Origin: an uncultured Bacteroidota bacterium | Lineage (GTDB): Bacteria > Bacteroidota > Bacteroidia > Bacteroidales > 4484-276 | Direction of reading: 5' to 3' | DNA: 7,928 nt | NCBI GenBank assembly: GCA_903930725.1 | Contig: CAIYZW010000788.1 | Coordinates: 1-7,928, forward strand | Shown: positions 1 to 5,615 of the stretch, piece by piece | Numbering within the stretch: the first letter of the stretch is position 1 | Layout of the letters: the number at the start of each line of letters is the position of its first letter | The notes under the pieces: model-generated | Database searches by the model: none | What the model was told of the DNA's origin: nothing | What the model saw: only the letters and a program-made list of their open reading frames with translations | Made by a program: the position numbers and the translations under genes

Positions 1-1
1 T

Positions 2-3000
2 ATGAAAAAGATGTTTTTAAAGAAGTTAGGTTCTCTTACGGCTGTTTGTTTGATACTGGTTTACGGCATATCTGCCCAGATTGTTATCAATGAAGGCAGC
101 AACAGGAATTATTCGGGCATTGCTGACGAATATGGCGATTATCCCGATTGGGTCGAATTGTACAATGCAGGTTCCGATACCGTAAGTCTTTTAAATTATT
201 CGATAAGCGATAAAGCCAACAATCCCACCAAATGGGTTTTTCCAAATGTGAAACTTCCACCAGGTGGTTTCAAGACAATTTTTTGCAGTGGTAAGGACCG
301 AAAACCTGTGTCGGGCTTTGTAAGTGTTGTAAATACAGGAGTTTATACTCCCGTCGTTGGCTGGAACACACATTCTTTTACAACGCCCTTTTACTGGGAT
401 GGCGTTTCCAACATTTTGATAAATACATGCTCTTATAATTCGGTTGGTTACACTTCAAATTCTGTATTTAATCAAACAACAACCGATTTTGTGTCAACAG
501 TATTTACTTTTCAGGACGGAAGCGCAGCCTCATGTGCCGCAACTTACGGAAACCGCACTTTTACGCGGCCAAACATGAAACTCAATGATGCAGTGGTTGG
601 AACGGGAACAGTTCAGAATTCGCCAACTGATTATCCGGCGCCTTACGGAAACTGGTATTGGTGTGCCCGTCACCAGATGCTCATTCTGGCATCCGAACTT
701 ACCGAAGCAGGCCTGACTGCCGGCGAAATTTCGAGCCTATCATTTGACGTGGTTTCGACCGACCCAAACACTTTTTACGATTACATTGATATTTACATGA
801 AACTGGTTTCGGTTACCGAACTTTCATCGGCTTTTGAGACAATAAACACCAACAATTTCCTACATACAAACTTCAAAATTTCGTCGTCAGGAGAGGTTAT
901 TCACCTGTTTTCGCCCAACCAGTTTCCGCTAAGCTCATTGTTTGTTAACTGCAACGACCTCGATAACAGCCGGGGATACTTTCCCGACGGTTCAAATGAG
1001 GCTTACATTTTTCAAAACGCAACCCCGTCGTTAAGCAATAATTCCTCCATGCTTTTTTCCGACTACCTGCTGGCTCCTGTTTTTTCCGTCCCATCAGGAT
1101 TTTACGAACAACCTGTAAATGTTATCATCAGTAACCCGAATTTGACTCCTTCGATGGTTTATTATACCACCGACGGCAGCGAACCATCGCTACAATCGTC
1201 GGTTTATCAGGGCGAATCCATCAATATTTCCAGTTCGGTTGTGCTAAAGGCAAAGGCGTTTGCATTAGGCGTTTTACCAAGTCCAAATGCGGTTTCTTCC
1301 TATTTATTTGATGTAAACCATTCTACGCCTGTCCTGTCTTTGGCAACAGCCAACGATAATCTTTATGGCGATTCAGGGATTTTTGATAATTGGATGTTCG
1401 ATTGGGAAAAGACCGCTTATGTAGAGTATTTTGATTCGGCAAAAAACCTCATCTTTTCGCAACGAACAGGAATACAGATGGATGGTGGATGGGGCGGTGC
1501 ACGTTCAAACCCTCAACATTCGTTCAGGGTTGAGTTGGATGATGCGGTTTTAGGCGATGGCCCCATTTATTATCCTGTCATCCCGGACAAACCCTGGCGG
1601 ACGAAGTTCAGTAATTTTTACCTTCGGAACGGCAGTAACCAATACCTTGTTTTTCCTTATAAAGATGCTTGCCAGGTTTCAGCCATGGGAGCTGGCATGA
1701 ATAATTATTACTCGGCCTGGCGCCCCATTTCGGTGTACATTAATGGAAGCTACTTTGGGCTTTATGAATTGCGCGAGAAAATTGACCTTGAGTATTTCGG
1801 GGTTTTGGATGGCGCCGATCCTGAGCAAACCGATATTTTATCGGTAACTGCCTGGTATGGCGGTGTTTTGCGTGCTGTCGAAGGTTCGGTGGACTCGTTT
1901 ATGGATGATTATTCGTCGTTTTTGTTATTGAATCCGTCCGACACCTCTTTCTGGAATTCGGCTGATAATTATTTCGATCTTACCTGGTATAATGACTACA
2001 TCATTGGCGAATCGTGGATGGGAAATACCGACTGGCCCTGGAATAACGTGAAGATTTACCGTTCCGATAAAACCAACTTCAGGTGGCGGTTCTGCCTGAT
2101 TGATCAGGAACTTTCGATGTACCCAAATGGCTGGACAGATTGTTATTATGATCATATCGCCTACATGAAAAATTATGATCAGGGAAATCCATACATTAAT
2201 GTCTGGCTGAGAGGCATACAAAATAACCGTTTCAGGAATCATTTCATCAACCGCTTTGCTGATGTGATGAATTCGGCTTACAAAAACGATGTTATTATTT
2301 CGCGCGAAAATAGCATGTACAATAAAGTTGTTGCCGAGATGCCTGCTGAATATGCCCGTTGGGGCGATCCGAACAATATTCAGGGTCAGATGGCGGCTTT
2401 CGGTTTAAATCATCTCGAATTTCAACTTCAGCTTATGGCAAGAACCAGCCAGGTAAGAAATCACCTCATGTCGAATTTTAATTTACCAAACCAGGTTGAT
2501 TTAACCCTGAATGTTTACCCCGAAGGCGCCGGAAAAATTCGCATCAACACCATAACGCCGGACACATATCCTTGGCAGGGCGTTTATTTTAACGGCCTTC
2601 CCGTAAAAATCGAAGCCATTGCGGCTGAAGGCTTTACCTTCCTCAACTGGGGAAATAATGGATTGATTACGGATACATTGAACACTGTATTTCTTGATAC
2701 ATTGAACACAAACGCGATAAGTTTTGATGCTTACTTTTACGATATCTATACTTCAACTTCTGAAATTCTAAAATCCGGCGACATCGAATTATATCCAAAT
2801 CCTGCCAATAATAGCCTGTTTTTGAGAAGTCGGGACATTAACAACACCAACCTCAACTACCAAATTTTCGATATGAAAGGTGTGATTATGCAGGAAGGAA
2901 TCCTGATTGCCGGAGCGACAGAATCAGTCATTGGGATTCGTTCGCTCCCTGCCTCGATTTATTTCTTACAGATCAGCAATTCCAGGGATGTCATCAAACA

Positions 3001-3028
3001 ACTACGTTTTATCAAAATAAGTGATTAG
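2..3028 (+). CDS. T9SS-exported CotH-family protein with lamin-tail and chitobiase-like domains
   Basis: Predicted secreted or surface-anchored protein of 1008 residues. Residues 1-25 form a signal peptide (Lys-rich start, hydrophobic core, cleavage near SAQ). Residues 26-100 match the first half of a lamin-tail (LTD) domain (VINEG, DWVELYN) and about 287-347 match its second half (LHTNFKISSSGE, then YFPDG). The segment between them looks like an inserted domain (YGNWYWCARHQ at 215-225). Residues about 357-437 resemble the chitobiase C-terminal sandwich (YYTTDGSEPS). Residues about 442-820 are the CotH kinase-like domain: RPISVYINGSYFGLYELREK at 574-593, NTDWPWNNVKIYR at 675-687, then LIDQEL at 699-704. 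Residues 829-912 form a small beta domain, and 926-1008 a type A sorting domain (ELYPNPANN). CotH proteins are atypical kinases, shown for the Bacillus spore-coat member; the substrate here is unknown. The start is the first Met ahead of the signal peptide, but only one base precedes it, so the RBS and promoter are not visible. Confidence 0.93.
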   Translation: MKKMFLKKLGSLTAVCLILVYGISAQIVINEGSNRNYSGIADEYGDYPDWVELYNAGSDTVSLLNYSISDKANNPTKWVFPNVKLPPGGFKTIFCSGKDRKPVSGFVSVVNTGVYTPVVGWNTHSFTTPFYWDGVSNILINTCSYNSVGYTSNSVFNQTTTDFVSTVFTFQDGSAASCAATYGNRTFTRPNMKLNDAVVGTGTVQNSPTDYPAPYGNWYWCARHQMLILASELTEAGLTAGEISSLSFDVVSTDPNTFYDYIDIYMKLVSVTELSSAFETINTNNFLHTNFKISSSGEVIHLFSPNQFPLSSLFVNCNDLDNSRGYFPDGSNEAYIFQNATPSLSNNSSMLFSDYLLAPVFSVPSGFYEQPVNVIISNPNLTPSMVYYTTDGSEPSLQSSVYQGESINISSSVVLKAKAFALGVLPSPNAVSSYLFDVNHSTPVLSLATANDNLYGDSGIFDNWMFDWEKTAYVEYFDSAKNLIFSQRTGIQMDGGWGGARSNPQHSFRVELDDAVLGDGPIYYPVIPDKPWRTKFSNFYLRNGSNQYLVFPYKDACQVSAMGAGMNNYYSAWRPISVYINGSYFGLYELREKIDLEYFGVLDGADPEQTDILSVTAWYGGVLRAVEGSVDSFMDDYSSFLLLNPSDTSFWNSADNYFDLTWYNDYIIGESWMGNTDWPWNNVKIYRSDKTNFRWRFCLIDQELSMYPNGWTDCYYDHIAYMKNYDQGNPYINVWLRGIQNNRFRNHFINRFADVMNSAYKNDVIISRENSMYNKVVAEMPAEYARWGDPNNIQGQMAAFGLNHLEFQLQLMARTSQVRNHLMSNFNLPNQVDLTLNVYPEGAGKIRINTITPDTYPWQGVYFNGLPVKIEAIAAEGFTFLNWGNNGLITDTLNTVFLDTLNTNAISFDAYFYDIYTSTSEILKSGDIELYPNPANNSLFLRSRDINNTNLNYQIFDMKGVIMQEGILIAGATESVIGIRSLPASIYFLQISNSRDVIKQLRFIKISD

Positions 3029-3086
3029 AACCTGCCGTAAGGCTTTTATAATTGTCGGAAGACATTTGATAAAATCCAGGAAGAAC

Positions 3087-3131
3087 AAAAAAAAACATTC
3101 AGCAACCTTAACCAGGCTAAACCTTTGGTTT
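3087..3131 (-). terminator. Weak candidate terminator of the SPFH gene
   Basis: Just past the stop of the minus-strand SPFH gene, the sequence AAACC-TTT-GGTTT (3119-3131) can form a 5-bp hairpin. A run of nine A on the plus strand (3087-3095) gives a U9 tract in the minus-strand transcript. The hairpin is short, AT-rich and about 23 bases from the U tract, so this is only a possible terminator. The remainder of the 104-base convergent gap (3029-3132) has two other tiny hairpins: GCC-GTAA-GGC followed by TTTTA at 3034-3048, and TGTC-GGAA-GACA at 3053-3064. Either might help end the CotH transcript, but neither is convincing. Confidence 0.25.
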
Positions 3132-3132
3132 C

Positions 3133-3960
3133 CTATTTTACCGGATAAGTTACAGGCAATGAATTACCGCCAAAAATAATGGTGACATCTTTGTTGTCTT
3201 TGATCAATTCGACCTTTTCCTTTTCGATTTCCAACTGACGCAGGTGCAGATATTCGGCAATGGTCATGTTCATTTCCTTTTGATAAGCCATATCGGCAAT
3301 GGCTTTGTTAATTTCGGCTTGCTTACGCGAAAGTTCAGCATCGGCACGTGCTTTTTGTGTGAGGATACTTTGATTTTGGGCCGCAGTATTTTTGGTTTCG
3401 GTAAGCACCTGTTCGGGCGGAGTTACCGCGCCAATCGAAACCTGCATAATGTTTACAGGCAGGTTAATTTTTTTGGTGTATTCTGAAATGTCGTTGTAAA
3501 TATCTTTTTCGAGCTGCGATGAAATCTCCCGTTTACTGGCCAACTCAAACATTTTAAAAGCGCTGGCCTTGTCTCTTACCATCGTTCTGAAACTTGCCTG
3601 AAGGTTATTTTGGTACCAGTCGGCGCCAAAGTTTTTATACAAGATCGGGGTTTCTCCTTTTCTGATCTGGCATTTGAGATAAACACTAAACGAAACCGGC
3701 GTGTTGTCCGACGGTATCATGTTTGTAAAATCCTCGGTGATGGTGATGGGTGTAATCGGGAATTCTTTGTGCTCGGTTGTAATTACGCACCAGGTGGAAC
3801 CTGTCGAAACGGGTGTATCGTCAACACCGCCATGGCCAAAAATGTAAGGTTTATAAACCAGCACACTTTCCACACCCGGATCAGGCTGCACGCGGTAGCA
3901 CGAAGTAGTTAATCCTGCCAGCAACAACATAAGCAGCGATACTTGTAAAATCTTTTTCAT
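3133..3960 (-). CDS. SPFH/Band 7 (prohibitin-like) lipoprotein
   Basis: A 275-residue protein read from the ATG at 3958-3960. This start gives a classic lipoprotein signal: MKK, a Leu-rich core, then LTTSC with the lipidated Cys at residue 21. An in-frame ATG at 3988-3990 would add ten residues (MKFNNLIKRT), but it would leave a leader of only about 15 bases behind the promoter match at 4011-4038. Residues about 28-175 resemble an SPFH/Band 7 domain, with VSFSVYLKCQIR and a long helical stretch containing RTMVRDKASAF. PPEQVLTETKNTAAQNQ and the Ala/Glu/Lys/Gln-rich 182-250 segment are the usual coiled-coil stalk. SPFH proteins oligomerise into membrane-bound rings or scaffolds. The Cys is followed by YRVQPD rather than an acidic stretch, so no Bacteroidota surface-export signal is evident and a periplasm-facing position is inferred. 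The domain call is secure; the cellular role is not known. Confidence 0.88.
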   Translation of the reverse strand: MKKILQVSLLMLLLAGLTTSCYRVQPDPGVESVLVYKPYIFGHGGVDDTPVSTGSTWCVITTEHKEFPITPITITEDFTNMIPSDNTPVSFSVYLKCQIRKGETPILYKNFGADWYQNNLQASFRTMVRDKASAFKMFELASKREISSQLEKDIYNDISEYTKKINLPVNIMQVSIGAVTPPEQVLTETKNTAAQNQSILTQKARADAELSRKQAEINKAIADMAYQKEMNMTIAEYLHLRQLEIEKEKVELIKDNKDVTIIFGGNSLPVTYPVK

Positions 3961-4010
3961 AGTTCGTTTGATTAAATTATTAAACTTCATTTGTGTATTT
4001 TCATTCTCTC

Positions 4011-4038
4011 CAAAAGTAAGATTTTTCCCAAAGCAAAA
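4011..4038 (-). promoter_or_regulatory. Bacteroidota-type promoter for the SPFH lipoprotein gene
   Basis: On the minus strand TACTTTTG (plus 4011-4018) matches the Bacteroidota -7 consensus TAnnTTTG exactly. A TTTTG (plus 4034-4038) lies 15 bases upstream as a possible -33 element, a little closer than usual. Transcription would begin near 4003-4007, giving about a 45-base leader to the ATG at 3960. No Shine-Dalgarno sequence is seen before either candidate start. Confidence 0.5.
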
Positions 4039-4072
4039 TGAAAGATAAAATCTTCCGTATTTCGCCGGTTTT

Positions 4073-4096
4073 CGAGTTTGCTTCCGAGCTTGCTTT
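4073..4096. repeat. Imperfect 12-bp tandem duplication
   Basis: CGAGTTTGCTTC (4073-4084) is followed directly by CGAGCTTGCTTT (4085-4096), with 10 of 12 positions identical. Immediately after, TGGCGG occurs at 4096-4101 and again at 4111-4116. No function is evident; it is upstream of the SPFH promoter. Confidence 0.6.
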
Positions 4097-4119
4097 GGCG
4101 GGATGATAAATGGCGGTTA

Positions 4120-4137
4120 AAACGATAATTATCGTTT
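4120..4137. promoter_or_regulatory. Perfect 18-bp palindrome, possible operator
   Basis: AAACGATAA (4120-4128) abuts its exact reverse complement TTATCGTTT (4129-4137) with no spacer. A spacerless AT-rich palindrome is poor as an RNA hairpin but typical of a binding site for a dimeric regulator. It lies about 80 bp upstream of the SPFH -33 element. The GATAATTATC core faintly recalls Fur-type half-sites, but the spacing is not that of a classical Fur box, so no regulator is named. Confidence 0.4.
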
Positions 4138-4144
4138 AATCAAG

Positions 4145-4177
4145 TGGTAGTTACCATTTGCTCAGGTGTTAGTTACC
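4145..4177. repeat. Two direct repeats phased at 22 bp
   Basis: TGGTAGTTACC (4145-4155) and TGTTAGTTACC (4167-4177) match at 10 of 11 positions and start exactly 22 bp apart, about two helical turns. This phasing would place two protein-binding sites on the same DNA face, as for LytTR-type or other tandem-binding regulators. The motif itself is not a good LytTR consensus match, so only the repeat is claimed. Confidence 0.45.
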
Positions 4178-4344
4178 TCTGCCCATTAAAGGCAAATTGA
4201 ATTTTTATGAGGTTGAGGATGATGAGATCGTGGTGCTGTAATGTTGAAAGGGATTTTAATGAGTTTGGTATTCGCAAGATATCACTGGACTGGATGACCT
4301 CCGTTTGTCAATTTGAATTAGCGAATTCCAACTAACCCCGAAAA

Positions 4345-4371
4345 TCAAAAAAGCCACCCAGTTTCTGAGTG
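4345..4371 (-). terminator. Factor-independent terminator of the glycosyltransferase-RgpF operon
   Basis: Read on the minus strand, CACTCAG-AAA-CTGGGTG forms a 7-bp stem with one T-G wobble and a 3-base loop (plus 4355-4371). It is followed by GC and then six T residues (plus 4347-4352). It sits about 160 bases past the RgpF-family stop codon with no other gene between them, so it most likely ends that operon and insulates the SPFH gene. Confidence 0.6.
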
Positions 4372-4387
4372 AAAATATCTCATTTTT

Positions 4388-4418
4388 AGCGTTTTTGGGT
4401 GATTTTGTAGAAAACGCT
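4388..4418. repeat. 8-bp inverted repeat next to the terminator
   Basis: AGCGTTTT (4388-4395) and AAAACGCT (4411-4418) are perfect inverted copies around a 15-base loop. On the minus strand this hairpin would form just before the terminator at 4345-4371. Its loop contains CACCC, which is complementary to the GGGTG in the 3' arm of the terminator stem, so the two structures could interact or compete. Confidence 0.45.
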
Positions 4419-4531
4419 GCAAGATGGGTTAATGGTGGGGCTATTAAAATTCAACTACTTACTTGGCTTTAGCCCAAAATCTTTCGTTTTTAGACCTGAC
4501 TCATTCTATTAAGAAAGCATTTTCTTTCCTA

Positions 4532-5593
4532 TCAAATGGTAAAAGAATGGTCTTTTGTTATTTTGCAGGAAATATTTTTGGTTGTGCTGGTTGTATCAGC
4601 CAGTATCAAACCCGAAATGAGAAGCCCAAGCCCAAAAGCTCTTTCGACTGCATGAGCCATTGTACCATCCAACTGATTAAACTCGGGTTCAAATTGATCA
4701 GCAGTTAATCCAAGTCCTAAGATTGGCAACAACGTTTTTTTGGTGGCAAAAAACATACTGCCGGCTACAAAATTAAGATTTTGCAATTGGCTGCTTTCAA
4801 TTCCTAATTTGTCGCTCAACATTTTAACATTCAAAGCATTTGCACCGTAATACAAATACATCGGGACAATGTGCCCTACCGGACCAAGAATTCCAAGCAG
4901 GTTATTCTGATTGAAAAGCTGAACATTTTTTACAAGATTGTCTTTTCCAATTAATTTTTCAAACAGATCGTTTTTCCATAATTCCTTTTTATTCAGATGA
5001 TTTGATCCTTTGGTATGTAATTTTAAAACCAATTGATGGCCATCTTCAAAAATCTTTGGCAGAACATTAATGAATGGCAAAATGTCCCTTCCGTGATTTT
5101 CTGAAATAAATATTTTAAACTTAAAGGATGATTTTTTAAGCAATTGTTCGATTGCAGCCGAGCTTTTTAATGGAGTCGTAACATAAAGTGAAAGGTTCCT
5201 GAATTTTGACAACTCCAGCATTTCGAGTATCTCACTAAAAATTTCGGGGTAAAAGGCATGTATGACAATGGCGAGGGTTGATGATGATTTCTGAGTTTCC
5301 GTTTTTACCGATGCCACGGGAATATTATTTTTATTGGTATTTGAAAACTTCCGTTTCCAAAAAATAATCTTCCTGAAATAGGAATCCTTATTTCTGAAAA
5401 TCTGAGCATTTTGCCAGTTTTGATAGATTTCCCAACGCCTAAAAAAGAGAGGAAACAGCCAGAACAGGACGTTTTTTGCCTTTTCTTTTAACGATCTTTT
5501 TACTGGAAAATATTTCCAGATTTTTTGGAAATCGTGCTTTATAAACGCTTTGGGAACTTCCTGTTTGCTGGATTTTATAGGAATAATTTTCAT
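4532..5593 (-). CDS. RgpF-family (rhamnan synthesis protein F) polysaccharide biosynthesis protein
   Basis: A 353-residue protein. Residues about 105-340 resemble the RgpF family: LAIVIHAFYPEIFSEIL (107-123), ISENHGRDILPFI (163-175), VLKLHTKGSNHL (189-200), LLGILGP (232-238), FVAGSMFFA (275-283) and QLDGTMAHAVERAFG (307-321). RgpF proteins take part in assembly of rhamnose-rich cell-wall or O-antigen polysaccharides, and the domain is often found beside or fused to GT2 glycosyltransferases. Residues 1-104 are basic and aromatic, with a short hydrophobic patch (NVLFWLFPLFF, 41-51) that could touch the membrane; no signal peptide is seen. The ATG lies 22 bases after the upstream glycosyltransferase stop, so the two are surely co-transcribed. 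No Shine-Dalgarno sequence precedes it. The family call is strong from the conserved motifs; the sugar substrate cannot be told from sequence. Confidence 0.87.
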   Translation of the reverse strand: MKIIPIKSSKQEVPKAFIKHDFQKIWKYFPVKRSLKEKAKNVLFWLFPLFFRRWEIYQNWQNAQIFRNKDSYFRKIIFWKRKFSNTNKNNIPVASVKTETQKSSSTLAIVIHAFYPEIFSEILEMLELSKFRNLSLYVTTPLKSSAAIEQLLKKSSFKFKIFISENHGRDILPFINVLPKIFEDGHQLVLKLHTKGSNHLNKKELWKNDLFEKLIGKDNLVKNVQLFNQNNLLGILGPVGHIVPMYLYYGANALNVKMLSDKLGIESSQLQNLNFVAGSMFFATKKTLLPILGLGLTADQFEPEFNQLDGTMAHAVERAFGLGLLISGLILADTTSTTKNISCKITKDHSFTI

Positions 5594-5615
5594 CAGGTAA
5601 AACTTGTAATTGAGT

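Larger units (their letters stand above)
4039..4531. other. Repeat-rich intergenic region without a convincing gene
   Basis: This stretch of about 490 bases lies between the end of the glycosyltransferase/RgpF operon and the promoter of the SPFH gene. From low to high coordinate it holds an imperfect 12-bp tandem repeat, a perfect 18-bp palindrome, a pair of 22-bp-phased direct repeats, a minus-strand terminator and a second stem-loop, each listed separately. The longest ATG-started reading frame I read in the middle of it (4207-4335, 42 codons) has no recognisable family and no promoter. Bases 4419-4531 carry nothing I can assign. The region could be part regulatory DNA for the SPFH gene and part decayed sequence. 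Confidence 0.6.

Noticed and set aside
1925..2242. A 105-codon minus-strand frame inside the CotH gene
   Set aside because: It is antisense to the best-conserved part of the CotH kinase domain, and its sequence resembles no known protein; a shadow of the real gene.
3610..3912. A 100-codon plus-strand frame opposite the SPFH gene
   Set aside because: The minus-strand SPFH reading has clear domain and lipoprotein signals; this frame is its antisense shadow.
4120..4137. Fur box
   Set aside because: The GATAATTATC core is suggestive, but the classical spaced 7-1-7 inverted repeat is absent and no iron-related gene is nearby.
4207..4335. A 42-codon plus-strand frame starting MRLRMMRSWCC
   Set aside because: No recognisable family, no promoter or ribosome-binding signal, an unlikely Met/Arg/Cys/Trp-rich start, and it lies in repeat-rich intergenic DNA.
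4039..4531. CRISPR array or insertion-sequence remnant
   Set aside because: The repeats are only 8-12 bp, differ from each other and lack regular spacers; no transposase fragment or paired terminal inverted repeats could be recognised.
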